Assembly (NCBI GenBank): GCA_964405325.1
Contig: CAYONM010000005.1
Span: 1-51,531, forward strand
Direction of reading: 5' to 3'
DNA length: 51,531 nucleotides
DNA from: CAYONM01 sp964405325
Lineage (GTDB): Bacteria > Planctomycetota > UBA11346
The notes below the pieces were generated by a model that saw nothing but the letters and a program-made list of their open reading frames with translations, was not told where the DNA came from and ran no database searches. Made by a program: the position numbers and the translations under genes. Numbering within the stretch: position 1 is the stretch's first letter; every line of letters begins with the position of its first letter. Positions 25,302 through 33,869 of this stretch are shown piece by piece.

Positions 25302-25937
25302 TCATTCGAAGGTCTGATTCTCACCACGGAAGCGATAGGCGACCTCCAACGTGAGGGCGAAACCATCGGTGTCCCAGTCGATATCCAGGTCGTTGTCGGA
25401 CAGTTCCACCGTAGTCCAACGATACTCGGCATTGGCACCAAGGACGACATTGCGATGTACTGCAAGGTAGCCACCAGCCCGCAAGCCGTATTCCAGTTGG
25501 ACGCCGGAAGCCTCGAATCGCTCACCACCCCCCAGATCCAAGTCCAAGGTACTCAGGCCAGGACCAAGAAAAGCCGTCCCTTCAACGTGGAAATCGTCGT
25601 TGATGGCATAACCGGCCCCCAGCGTGCCAGTGACACCAAGTACGTTGTAATCACCATCCACATAGGAATTGAAGCCGTAGTACAGCTCGCCGCCGTAGAT
25701 GAAACCGAAGGGGCTTTCCAACTGAACCGGTGAAAAACGACCGGATACAGCCAGGCGATAGCTGTCATCGAAGGTATCCGAGTCACTGATACTGGCGGTA
25801 TCGTTGGACACCGTGAAGTCGAAGTCCTCGGGCAGAATGCCGAATCCAACTCGGAGATCGGCGACTTTGAGCTCAGCAGCGCTGAGCAGACAGCTGCTGC
25901 TCAAGGCGATGAGACAGGTTCGACGCAAGAGGCTCAT
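25302..25937 (-). CDS. Small outer-membrane beta-barrel-like protein
   Basis: The 211-residue protein starts at the ATG at 25937, preceded by AAGGA seven bases upstream (longer starts up to 25994 lack this). A signal peptide (MSLLRRTCLIALSSSCLLSAAE) is followed by alternating polar and aromatic strands typical of small outer-membrane barrels, such as YGGELYYGFNSY and LEYGLRAGGYLAVHR, ending in EVAYRF. The exact family is not recognised. It lies between a sugar-nucleotide gene and the kinase gene on the same strand. Confidence 0.65.
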   Translation of the reverse strand: MSLLRRTCLIALSSSCLLSAAELKVADLRVGFGILPEDFDFTVSNDTASISDSDTFDDSYRLAVSGRFSPVQLESPFGFIYGGELYYGFNSYVDGDYNVLGVTGTLGAGYAINDDFHVEGTAFLGPGLSTLDLDLGGGERFEASGVQLEYGLRAGGYLAVHRNVVLGANAEYRWTTVELSDNDLDIDWDTDGFALTLEVAYRFRGENQTFE

Positions 25938-26026
25938 GCTGGTATCCTTGTGCAAGGGGAATGTGGACCCTGGGAACAATAGAGCCGACCCCATTGCTGT
26001 AAAGATGGACAGGCCTCTCTACCAAC

Positions 26027-27109
26027 TCACAGCATATCCGCCTGCCCGCTTTCGCGCAGCCGCTCGACCACCTGCTTCACCCCCTGGCTGGCCCCCTTGC
26101 CACACACCAGAATGGCTTCTGGCGTCGCGATGATGCTCACCCCCTCCAAGCCGACCGTCGCCACCAGCTGTCCGGATTCAGCCAACACCATGCAATCACT
26201 GCTCTCCACCGCCATGGTCTTGCCACGTAGAATCAGGCCATCGGGACTCACCGGCAGGTGATCATACAGGGCATCCCAGCTACCAACGTCATCCCAGTGG
26301 AAGGGTGCGGTCAGGACGTGGATCTGATCGGCCTTCTCCAGCAGGACATAGTCGATGGAGACTTTTCGCAGGGGCTCGTAGGCCGCGAACAAGCTGGTAT
26401 CGAAATCACCAGTTCCCCAGTGCTCCTGCACCGGCTGCAAGGCTTCTAGCAGATGCTTCGCATGTTGCTGCAATTGCTCCAACACAACATCGGCACGCCA
26501 AACGAAGATGCCGGAATTCCAGCGGTAACTGCCATCAGCCAGATAGGCCTCAGCGGTCGGCAGATCCGGCTTCTCGCGGAAAGCCGCAACCCGGTTGACG
26601 GCGATCCCATCCTGCGCTGGCAGCGACTCGCCCAGCTTCACATATCCGTAGCCCGTCGCGGCATAGCGTGGTGGGATACCAAAGGTGACCAGACTGCCGT
26701 TCTGTGCTTCGGCGGCGGCGGCCAACAAAGCACGCTGGAACTCGTCGGCCGGATCGATGGCGGCATCGGCCGGCAGCAGGATCATGGTCCCCTGCGGATC
26801 GATACGCTGGACCACCAGGGCGGCCAGGGTGACGCAGGCGGCCGTATCGCGGCCCATGGGCTCGGCGATGATGTGCTCTGCCGGCAACATGGGCAATTGT
26901 CGCCGGGTTTCCTCAGCTAGAGCCGCGGTGGTCACCACCAGGATGCGTTCAGTCGGGATGGCCGGCTGCAGACGAGCCACCGTGGCCTGGATCATGGTGT
27001 CCTGGCCGATGATGCGCACCAATTGCTTGGGCTTGCTGGAACGACTGACCGGCCAGAAACGGGTACCGGACCCACCAGCCATGATGACCGCGTAAGTCGA
27101 ATCGGACAT
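26027..27109 (-). CDS. manC: Mannose-1-phosphate guanylyltransferase
   Basis: The 360-residue enzyme makes GDP-mannose from GTP and mannose-1-phosphate for glycan and polysaccharide synthesis. The nucleotide-binding signature MAGGSGTRFWPVSR is near the N-terminus, followed by LLPADAAI, TFGIPPRYAATGYGYVKLGE and FHWDDVGSWDAL. The length is that of the single-function form without a C-terminal isomerase domain. The ATG at 27109 is chosen because GAGG lies five to six bases upstream; the frame continues to 27142. Genes for the barrel protein and kinase follow on the same strand. Confidence 0.93.
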   Translation of the reverse strand: MSDSTYAVIMAGGSGTRFWPVSRSSKPKQLVRIIGQDTMIQATVARLQPAIPTERILVVTTAALAEETRRQLPMLPAEHIIAEPMGRDTAACVTLAALVVQRIDPQGTMILLPADAAIDPADEFQRALLAAAAEAQNGSLVTFGIPPRYAATGYGYVKLGESLPAQDGIAVNRVAAFREKPDLPTAEAYLADGSYRWNSGIFVWRADVVLEQLQQHAKHLLEALQPVQEHWGTGDFDTSLFAAYEPLRKVSIDYVLLEKADQIHVLTAPFHWDDVGSWDALYDHLPVSPDGLILRGKTMAVESSDCMVLAESGQLVATVGLEGVSIIATPEAILVCGKGASQGVKQVVERLRESGQADML

Positions 27110-27301
27110 GAAGACCTCACTTCCGGGTGGTGTTGCTTGCACCCGAAAGCGGCTCAGTCAATCAGTGCGGTCCGACAGTCAATCGGGGCCACCCTTCGGC
27201 GTGCCATCTTCAGCCGATTGCCCCCTCGAGGTTGCTTCGCGTCTGCTTGAAAAATCAGCGCTGGGCTCGATGAGAAAGGGCAAGGCTCTTACATGACGGG
27301 G

Positions 27302-27340
27302 CCCTCAGAGGGGGCGTTGCCCCCTCGCGATATCCGTCGC
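27302..27340. repeat. Interspersed hairpin repeat, family A, copy 2
   Basis: The inverted equivalent of 9-47, with 38 of 39 positions identical, and the perfect stem GAGGGGGC (27308-27315) and GCCCCCTC (27319-27326). It lies in the 315-base gap between manC and the DUF58 gene. The same gap holds fragments shared with other repeats, such as GCTCTTACAT at 27288 and CTGAGGGACGCGTC at 27412. I see no gene in this gap. Confidence 0.85.
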
Positions 27341-27424
27341 CCCCCCCACGGCCTCGGTCGGCCGGTCTCGCGCTTGGACGCGCTCGCCTGGGCCAAACCA
27401 AATTCAATCTCTGAGGGACGCGTC

Positions 27425-28336
27425 TTACATCACCGAGGCTGGTCGGTCGCCAGTCAGAGCAACCAACAAGCGATGCAATACCGCGCGCGGGTTGTCGGTG
27501 GTCACACAATCGACCAGCGGCACGCCGCGATGCTGGCAGACGCGAGCCAGCTCATGGCGATGCGCTCGTACCACCTGCTGATAGCTGTCGCGGATCGCGC
27601 GCGGGTCTAGACCCAGCCGGCTGGCCTCTTCCAGGCCGATAAACTCGGTCGGATCATCCACACCCAGATCGCGTTCGTCTGGATCCAGCACCCAGATGAC
27701 CGCCGGGGTATGGCCACGGTGACACAGCCGGTCCAAAGCCGCACTGAGCTCCTCCGGTGTATCGAGACAATCGGAGAAGATCAGTGCCAAACCCCGACGC
27801 AGCTGCAGGCGACCAAACTGGTCCACCATACTCGCCAGGGCCTGATCGCCCACCGGTTCGACCACGTCCAAGCCAGCACAGAAGCCTTCGAAATGCTGGG
27901 AACTGCTACCAGCGCGTGGTGCCCCGGCCGTTTCCTTCAGCAGCACGCTGCCAAGGGTGTCGTGCTGCTCGATCACCAGATAGCCAATGGTTGCTGCCAA
28001 AATAGCCGCATAGCGCCATTTGCTCAGCACTGCCCGCTGGCCCTGATAGCTCATGCTGGCGGAACAGTCCATCAGCAGCCAGCAACAGAGGTCACTTTCC
28101 GCTTCGTACCGGCGAATGACCAAGCGATCGGCACGACCAAGGATCTTCCAGTCCAGATGTCGGATATCGTCACCCGAGACATAGGGCCGATGATCAGCGA
28201 AATCGACGCTCTGCCCCTTCCGCTGCGAGCGGTGGATACCAGTATGCAGACCATCAACCACCGCCCGCGCTGCCACGTGGACATGCGGTAGATGCGCCAG
28301 GGCGTGCAGGTCGACCAGATCATTGCGGGCGGACAT
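27425..28336 (-). CDS. DUF58 (vWA-like) protein
   Basis: The 303-residue protein has the DUF58 core GQSVDFADHRPYVSGDDIRH followed by LDWKILGRADRLVIRRYE and a vWA-like metal-site segment LLMDCSASMS (D-x-S-x-S form). DUF58 proteins usually work with MoxR ATPases in maturation or regulation of protein complexes. The ATG at 28336 is chosen because it gives the usual N-terminus; the frame is open to 28393. A second DUF58 gene lies at 46021 in the MoxR locus. This copy has no MoxR neighbour of its own. Confidence 0.88.
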   Translation of the reverse strand: MSARNDLVDLHALAHLPHVHVAARAVVDGLHTGIHRSQRKGQSVDFADHRPYVSGDDIRHLDWKILGRADRLVIRRYEAESDLCCWLLMDCSASMSYQGQRAVLSKWRYAAILAATIGYLVIEQHDTLGSVLLKETAGAPRAGSSSQHFEGFCAGLDVVEPVGDQALASMVDQFGRLQLRRGLALIFSDCLDTPEELSAALDRLCHRGHTPAVIWVLDPDERDLGVDDPTEFIGLEEASRLGLDPRAIRDSYQQVVRAHRHELARVCQHRGVPLVDCVTTDNPRAVLHRLLVALTGDRPASVM

Positions 28337-28420
28337 GACTGACAGCCTGAAGTCGATGCCGCCCCTGTCTACTGGAGACGAGACAGGGGCCACTCTTCGT
28401 GAGCTTAGCGCGGCCCTGGA

Positions 28421-28567
28421 TCAGTGGTCATGACCCTCATGACCCGGCAATGCCACCTGGGCCCGCTGCCGTTCGCCCGCGTCGTTGCGGTACTCCAGCC
28501 ACAAAGCACTGTCGGGAAGGCGACTCGCTGGCCATAAACCCTGTAACACCGGTACCCTTGCCGGCAT
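28421..28567 (-). CDS. Possible small protein with His-rich C-terminus
   Basis: A 48-codon frame reads like coding sequence (LWPASRLPDSALWLEYRND) and ends in GHEGHDH, a possible metal-binding tail. The start at 28567 is a guess and lacks a ribosome-binding site. It lies between the DUF58 gene and the divergent ABC transporter operon. It could be a chance frame; the rest of 28337-28598 shows nothing clear. Confidence 0.3.
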   Translation of the reverse strand: MPARVPVLQGLWPASRLPDSALWLEYRNDAGERQRAQVALPGHEGHDH

Positions 28568-28598
28568 TGGACATATGCTACCACCATAGGATACGTTA

Positions 28599-29411
28599 TT
28601 GCGCCGGTACCTCACCCCTCTCCACCTCCTCTGCGGCGGCCTGCTGAGTCTGTTCATTGCTGGCATCGTCGGCCTGATCCTGGCCGACGGCACTTACTTG
28701 GTGGCCAAGGGGCTGGGCCCAGCCGACATCTGGGCCTTGCTGACCCGCGAGCAGGTGCTGTTCGCCATCCGTATGAGCTTGGCCACCTCTCTGTGCAGCC
28801 TGGCGCTGATCCTGGTGACCGCGGTGCCTATCGCCTATGCCCTCAGCCGCTACCGCTTTCCCGGACACGCGGTGGTCAACACCCTGGTGGATGTGCCCAT
28901 CGTGTTGCCGCCGGTGGTGATCGGCATCTCCCTGCTGTGTTTCTTCTCGTTCGGCTTCGGCATCGCCATCAAACAGGCGCTGGCCGCTTGTCAGCTGCAT
29001 CTGGTCTCGAGCATCGGCATCGTCCTGTGCCAATACCTGGTCGCGATCTCCTACTGCATTCGGGCCGTGAAGGCCGCCTTTGATAACGTCGACCCGGAAT
29101 TGGAACAGGTTGCCGGCTCGCTGGGCTGCCCGCCCTGGCAGGTCTTCTGGCGCGTCTCACTACCGCTGGCCCGTGGCGGCATCCTGGCCGGCGGCATCAT
29201 GGCTTGGGCGCGCGCCCTGGGGGTGTTCGGACCGCTGATGGTCTTCATCGGCACTGCACCACGGGTCATGGTGATGCCGACCACCCTCTGGCTGGAACTC
29301 TCCATTGGTAATATCGAGACCTCCGTCGCCATTGCCCTGATCATGCTGCTCATGGCCGGCAGCGCCCTGGTCCTGGTGCACTGGCTCAGCCCGGAAGGAC
29401 GCGCTCTGTGA
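28599..29411 (+). CDS. ABC transporter permease, molybdate/tungstate type
   Basis: The 270-residue inner-membrane protein has about six transmembrane segments and the cytoplasmic coupling loop of ABC importers (EQVAGSLGCPPWQVFWRVSLPLARGGI). PIVLPPVVIGISLL and AWARALGVFGPLMVFIG resemble ModB/TupB-like permeases. The start is TTG at 28599, with AGGA about eight bases upstream. It is the first gene of an eight-gene, tightly coupled plus-strand operon. The substrate is inferred from family and from the ModA-like binding proteins; molybdate and tungstate cannot be told apart here. Confidence 0.85.
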   Translation: MRRYLTPLHLLCGGLLSLFIAGIVGLILADGTYLVAKGLGPADIWALLTREQVLFAIRMSLATSLCSLALILVTAVPIAYALSRYRFPGHAVVNTLVDVPIVLPPVVIGISLLCFFSFGFGIAIKQALAACQLHLVSSIGIVLCQYLVAISYCIRAVKAAFDNVDPELEQVAGSLGCPPWQVFWRVSLPLARGGILAGGIMAWARALGVFGPLMVFIGTAPRVMVMPTTLWLELSIGNIETSVAIALIMLLMAGSALVLVHWLSPEGRAL

Positions 29412-30076
29412 ACGGGGGATTGCAGCTACAGGATATCAGCATCCAAGTTGGCGAATTTGCCTTGCACATCGACATGCTGCATTTTCCCGGTCGCGCCTAC
29501 AGCATGCTGGTGGGCCACACCGGTGCCGGTAAAAGCCTGTTGATCAAAGCCATCTGCGGATTGCAGGCTCTGCAGCACGGCAAGGTCCGACTGGACGATA
29601 CCGAGCTGACCGCCCTCCCCCCCCACCGCCGTCGCATTGGCTACGTACCGCAACACGGTGCCCTGCTGCCGCATCTGGATGTTGCCGCCAATATCGGCTT
29701 TGCCCTGGACCTGTTGGACTGGAAAGCCGCTGATATTGGTCCTGTGGTGGCGCGGATCGCCAAACAGATCGGCATCACCCCGCTGCTGGCGCGCAATACG
29801 CGCAGTCTGAGCGGAGGTGAACGGCAAAAAGTCGCCCTGGCCCGGGCCCTGGTTCGACAACCCCGTTTACTCATTCTGGATGAACCGCTCTGCGCGGTGG
29901 ACGAGACCATGCGCGAAGAACTCTGTCAACTGCTGCAGAAACTGCATAAACAGGGTCACTTGACCACCATCCATATCTGTCACAGCCAAGCAGAAACCGA
30001 GCAGCTGGGAGAATACCTGGTCCGACTGGAAGGCGGCAAGGTTGTTCACGCCAAAGCAATGGAGACGGCGGCATGA
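29408..30076 (+). CDS. ABC transporter ATP-binding protein
   Basis: The 222-residue ATPase has Walker A GHTGAGKS at 36-43, the ABC signature LSGGERQKVALARAL and Walker B RLLILDEP. It powers the importer formed with the permease encoded just upstream. The GTG start overlaps the permease stop by four bases (GTGA), and its own stop overlaps the next start (ATGA). It lacks the C-terminal TOBE/MOP domain of longer ModC proteins, so it is a short, TupC-like form. Confidence 0.93.
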   Translation: MNGGLQLQDISIQVGEFALHIDMLHFPGRAYSMLVGHTGAGKSLLIKAICGLQALQHGKVRLDDTELTALPPHRRRIGYVPQHGALLPHLDVAANIGFALDLLDWKAADIGPVVARIAKQIGITPLLARNTRSLSGGERQKVALARALVRQPRLLILDEPLCAVDETMREELCQLLQKLHKQGHLTTIHICHSQAETEQLGEYLVRLEGGKVVHAKAMETAA

Positions 30077-30957
30077 AAACACTCCGCTGGCTGCTGCTCC
30101 CGATCGCCCTGGCGGGCTTGCTCTGGCTGCTGTTTCCCACGGGGCCCGGTGGCGCCAACGCGCCACTGGTCTGCCACGTGGGCGGCACCATGACCCCGCT
30201 GTTCTTGGACCTGGCCGCCGCCTATCGTGACCAGGGTGGGGCTGCCGTCAGCATCACCTCTGCTGGCTCGGGCGAATTGATGGCAACCATCGAATTGCAA
30301 CATCACGGTGACCTGTACGTATGCCACGATCCCTTCATGGATCGTCTGATGGCGCGCGGACTGGGCATAAACGCCTGGCGTCTGGCAGAATTGAAACCGG
30401 TGCTGATCATCGCCAAGGGCAACCCCAAACAGATCACGGGCCTGAAGGATCTGTATCGCGATGACGTCCGTGTCATGCTGACCAACCGCGAGCACTCCAC
30501 CCTGGGCAACATGTTGCCCATCATCTTCCAGCGCGCCGGCTTGGACCTGGACGCCCTGTTTCGCGACAAACAAGTAGACACGCATCGTTCCGGATCGCAT
30601 GTCGCCAACCTGTTGATCATGGATGCCTGCGATGCTGCTCTGGTTTGGCAGGTGGTGGCGCACCTGCGTGCAGACGAAGTGGACGTGATCCGCATCGATC
30701 CACACTTACCGCGCCCTGGCATCGACACCATCACCAGCGCCACCGGCAAAGAATATCCGGTGGCCCCGGTTCGGGTCACCATCACCCGCCTGGCTTGCTC
30801 CACCCAAGCAGCCGTCGCCGAAGACTTTGTCCGCTTCACGCTGTCCGATGCTGGCATGGCCCTGGTGCGCCAGCACGGATACGCTGTCGACTTCACCGCC
30901 GGACATCCGGAATACGTCAATGGCATTGCCAATCCTCATATTCTCCTCGAGGAGTAG
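30073..30957 (+). CDS. ABC transporter substrate-binding protein 1 (ModA-like)
   Basis: The 294-residue protein has an uncleaved-anchor or signal segment at 8-22 and a periplasmic binding fold. Family features include ITSAGSGELMATIELQHHGD and ELKPVLIIAKGNPKQITGLKDL, typical of molybdate-binding-like proteins. There is no lipobox cysteine. Its start overlaps the ATPase stop (ATGA). A second, distinct binding protein is encoded by the last gene of the same operon, so the transporter may use two receptors. Confidence 0.83.
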   Translation: MKTLRWLLLPIALAGLLWLLFPTGPGGANAPLVCHVGGTMTPLFLDLAAAYRDQGGAAVSITSAGSGELMATIELQHHGDLYVCHDPFMDRLMARGLGINAWRLAELKPVLIIAKGNPKQITGLKDLYRDDVRVMLTNREHSTLGNMLPIIFQRAGLDLDALFRDKQVDTHRSGSHVANLLIMDACDAALVWQVVAHLRADEVDVIRIDPHLPRPGIDTITSATGKEYPVAPVRVTITRLACSTQAAVAEDFVRFTLSDAGMALVRQHGYAVDFTAGHPEYVNGIANPHILLEE

Positions 30958-30960
30958 ACC

Positions 30961-31584
30961 ATGCGCGATCTACTGATCGGACTCAGTTGTTTTTTCATAG
31001 GCGCCGCTTTCACCTGGACGCTGTATGCGATCAATCCCAAGCCCTACACCCCACCTACGATCAGTCAGGCCACGCCTGGTGGCCACCCGGTGGTCAAACT
31101 GCCAAAGCCCGGTGAAAGCTATGAGATTCTGGGCGAACTGCCCGGCTTGGCGAATTTCGCAGTCCGTTACGATAACCAGTTTATCCGCGGTGGAGCCTTT
31201 TATGCGGAAGAAGGCGCACAAAAACTCAAGGAAATGGGAATCCAGACGGTAATATCAGTGACGCCCACCAATCTGGAACGAGTGCTGTGTGACAAGTACG
31301 ATCTCACTCTGATCGAAACGCCCTTTGAGAATGGTGATTTGCCTGCTGCCTTCGTCCAGGACCTGGTGCACAAACTGAAAAACTGCGACAAGCCGGTCTA
31401 CGTCCACTGCCATGGCGGCACGCATCGCGGCGGTGCCATTGGCATCATGTACCGCATTGGCTGCAACGGTGAATCCCCCGAAAAAGCCATCGCGGAATAC
31501 GAAGCTCTTGGCGGCGACCCGCACAACAAAGATCAGGTCCTGACCGAATCGATTATGCGGGCCCTGGCTGGGAAGCAGACATGA
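30961..31584 (+). CDS. Membrane-anchored Cys-based (PTP/DSP-like) phosphatase
   Basis: The 207-residue protein has an N-terminal membrane anchor (residues about 4-24) and a tyrosine/dual-specificity phosphatase fold. The catalytic loop HCHGGTHR holds Cys150 and Arg156 in the required HCX5R spacing, so activity is plausible. Earlier residues FIRGGAFYAEEGAQKLKEMG match the start of such domains. It begins three bases after the binding-protein gene and overlaps the next gene by four. It probably faces the periplasm. Its substrate is unknown; an oxyanion-related role is an inference. Confidence 0.75.
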   Translation: MRDLLIGLSCFFIGAAFTWTLYAINPKPYTPPTISQATPGGHPVVKLPKPGESYEILGELPGLANFAVRYDNQFIRGGAFYAEEGAQKLKEMGIQTVISVTPTNLERVLCDKYDLTLIETPFENGDLPAAFVQDLVHKLKNCDKPVYVHCHGGTHRGGAIGIMYRIGCNGESPEKAIAEYEALGGDPHNKDQVLTESIMRALAGKQT

Positions 31585-31784
31585 AAAGCGACATCCCCAC
31601 ACATCTACCTGCTTACCACGGCAAGGGACGGATACTGCGCCTAAAAGAAGGCTACAATCCCAATTCCAGCAGCCTGGGCTCGGTGGTCTTTTCGATTCCC
31701 GCAGCCCTGGCCGCCGCGCCACTTATCCTCGGCGCAGCAGCGGCTTATCTGGCAAGCCGGCAGAAGGAAAGCGATGATGATTAG
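31581..31784 (+). CDS. Small membrane protein of the ABC/radical SAM operon
   Basis: The 67-residue protein is polar at the N-terminus with the segment GYNPNSSSLGS at about 24-34, followed by one hydrophobic helix (about 38-58, rich in Ala and Leu) and an acidic tail (SDDD). Its ATG overlaps the phosphatase stop (ATGA) and its end overlaps the next gene by 11 bases, so it is clearly part of the operon. I recognise no family. Small size and a radical SAM/SPASM enzyme two genes away raise the possibility that it is a modified peptide, but it may equally be a transporter accessory. Confidence 0.75.
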   Translation: MKSDIPTHLPAYHGKGRILRLKEGYNPNSSSLGSVVFSIPAALAAAPLILGAAAAYLASRQKESDDD

Positions 31785-32715
31785 GCTGGTTCTCTTATGG
31801 TCCCTCATCGGCACGCTGCTGCCAGCAGCCGATGGATCAATGCAGTCCTACGACAGCAATGATCCGCAATTCGTCGCCGCCGATGAATTGATGAATCAAT
31901 GCCGCCTAGCCACCTGCAATCCGGCCCAGGCCGAACTGCGGATCGAGCAACTACAAAACCTGCTGGCAACACAACCGGATTATCCGCATCGCGGCATGAC
32001 CTGGTATTTTCTTGGCATGCATCAGCAACAATTGCAACAATACGGTGCAGCCGTCAGCAGCTTCAAGCAAGCCCTCTACGCCGATCCGCAACTGCTGAAC
32101 CGTACGCCGATCCAACACTACATCATGCGCTGCAAACGTCAGGACATCACTCAGCGAGGACCGGTCATCGCCACCGCCATCGCCGGGACCCTGCTCCTTC
32201 TGGCCTTGATCGTCGTCCTGGCCAAGCCCCCCCCTGGCCGGGTCTGGCGGCGGACCAGCTTGGTGTACGGCGGCGGTCTGGCCCTGTGGCTATTATTGGT
32301 CGTGCTCGTGCCCGTGGCTTTTGGCCCCGTGGTCAGCGGCACCGGTGATTTTCCCCAGCCAGTCTACATCGGTCATCAACTGCAGCAACCGGGACACCAG
32401 GTGTTGTGGCAACTACTCACCTATGGCAGCCTGGCCCTGATCGCCAGCGCGCTGGTGTCCCTGGCGGCAAGCCGGCTTTCCGCTCGCAATCGTGCTCCGG
32501 CAGCAATCATCGCCAGCTTGGTGGTCATTTTCCTGATCCTCGGCAGCGGCTACCTGCGGCATTGGCATGGCCGCTTCAGTATCCATGATGGCCAGGTGGT
32601 ATTCCTGGTCCGCGAAATCGCCTGGAAACAGGATGTTCCGGATGAAATGCTGCCTCTGTTCGACGAGGATTTCCGCAACCGGATCATCCAGGCGAAGCAG
32701 GAAACCAAAAAATAA
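31774..32715 (+). CDS. TPR-containing multi-spanning membrane protein
   Basis: The 313-residue protein has a signal-like N-terminus, a short periplasmic TPR-like segment (GMTWYFLGMHQQQLQQYGAA, then SSFKQALYADPQL, residues about 65-105), then about four transmembrane segments from residue 130 to 260. The tail is soluble. The start is ATG 31774 or the next codon, 31777. It overlaps both neighbours (11 bases and 1 base). The family is not recognised; it may scaffold the transporter or phosphatase. Confidence 0.75.
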   Translation: MMIRLVLLWSLIGTLLPAADGSMQSYDSNDPQFVAADELMNQCRLATCNPAQAELRIEQLQNLLATQPDYPHRGMTWYFLGMHQQQLQQYGAAVSSFKQALYADPQLLNRTPIQHYIMRCKRQDITQRGPVIATAIAGTLLLLALIVVLAKPPPGRVWRRTSLVYGGGLALWLLLVVLVPVAFGPVVSGTGDFPQPVYIGHQLQQPGHQVLWQLLTYGSLALIASALVSLAASRLSARNRAPAAIIASLVVIFLILGSGYLRHWHGRFSIHDGQVVFLVREIAWKQDVPDEMLPLFDEDFRNRIIQAKQETKK

Positions 32716-33869
32716 TGACCACCGTGCAACATCGCTATGAATCCTTTGGCGGCATCATCGCCAACAACGACCCGCCCTTTCTCGCGTATGTGGACCGGCA
32801 GTTCATGCGCGAGCAGGGCTATACCGATTCCGTAAAATGGCAGGGCCCAGAAACCATCGATCGCCTGTCGGCGCCGGTCGAGGTGCACTTGGCCTGCACC
32901 AATCGCTGCCAAGCCGGCTGCCCGCATTGCTATGTCTCGGCTCAGTCGAACGATCCGGATGAACTCGACACCAATGCCTTCAAAGCCGCACTCGACAAAC
33001 TAGCGGAAATCGGCGTCTTCCATGTCGCCCTGGGCGGTGGTGAGGCCCTCGAACGCGACGATCTGTTTGAACTCGCAGCGCATGCCCGTGCCATTGGCCT
33101 GGTCCCCAACCTGACCAGTAATGGCTTGCTGATCAATGAAGCCATCGCAAAAAAAATGACCGTTTTTGGGCAAGTGAACCTCTCCCTGGATGGCGTCGGC
33201 GACGCCGCTCGCGCATTCCGCCCACTGTTGAATTTCGATCGCATCGATCGTGCTTTCGATCAGCTGCTGGCCGCAGGAGTCCGTTGCGGCATCAACTGCA
33301 CCCTGGGTCGGGACAACTACCCACACCTGTCAGAGCTGTTCCAGTATGCGGCCGACAAAGGCTTGGCGGAAATCGAATTACTGCGCTTCAAGCCAGCCGG
33401 CCGCGCCATCAGCCACTGGCAAGCACAGAAAATGACGCCGACGCAAAACCGCGAATTCTTCCCACATATTCAGGCGCTGGCCGAACTGGCCCCCTTCCCG
33501 GTCAAGATCGACTGCAGCTTCGTCCCCATGCTCTGCGCCTGCGACCCCCCCATGGAATTACTGCAGCAATTTGGCGTCTGCGGTTGCGAAGCCGGCAATT
33601 TCCTTTTGGGAGCCAACAGCGCCGGCCGCGTTGCCGGTTGCTCCTTCCTGCCGATGACTGACCTGCGCATCGCCGATCTGGCCGATGCCTGGGATACGCA
33701 TCCCCGTCTGGAAGCATTGCGTAGCGCCCCTGAGCGACTGGGCGAACCCTGCACCAGCTGTCCCTACCTGCAGCTCTGCCGCGGCGGCTGCCGGGCCGTC
33801 TCGCTGGTGGCGCATGGTAATCCGGACTGCCCGGATCCGGATTGTCCGCGCGTGGCGACTGCCTTATGA
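32715..33869 (+). CDS. Radical SAM/SPASM-domain enzyme
   Basis: The 384-residue enzyme has the radical SAM cluster motif in CTNRCQAGCPHCY, with cysteines 65, 69 and 72 in CX3CX2C spacing and an extra Cys61, then the GGE-type motif VALGGGEAL. The C-terminal SPASM region is cysteine-rich (GVCGCEAGNF, CTSCPYLQLCRGGCR). Such proteins modify peptides or cofactors; relatives include PqqE, heme-maturation enzymes and the tungsten-cofactor oxidoreductase maturases. The start ATG shares one base with the upstream stop (TAATG). Finding it inside a molybdate/tungstate-type transporter operon is unusual. Confidence 0.9.
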   Translation: MTTVQHRYESFGGIIANNDPPFLAYVDRQFMREQGYTDSVKWQGPETIDRLSAPVEVHLACTNRCQAGCPHCYVSAQSNDPDELDTNAFKAALDKLAEIGVFHVALGGGEALERDDLFELAAHARAIGLVPNLTSNGLLINEAIAKKMTVFGQVNLSLDGVGDAARAFRPLLNFDRIDRAFDQLLAAGVRCGINCTLGRDNYPHLSELFQYAADKGLAEIELLRFKPAGRAISHWQAQKMTPTQNREFFPHIQALAELAPFPVKIDCSFVPMLCACDPPMELLQQFGVCGCEAGNFLLGANSAGRVAGCSFLPMTDLRIADLADAWDTHPRLEALRSAPERLGEPCTSCPYLQLCRGGCRAVSLVAHGNPDCPDPDCPRVATAL

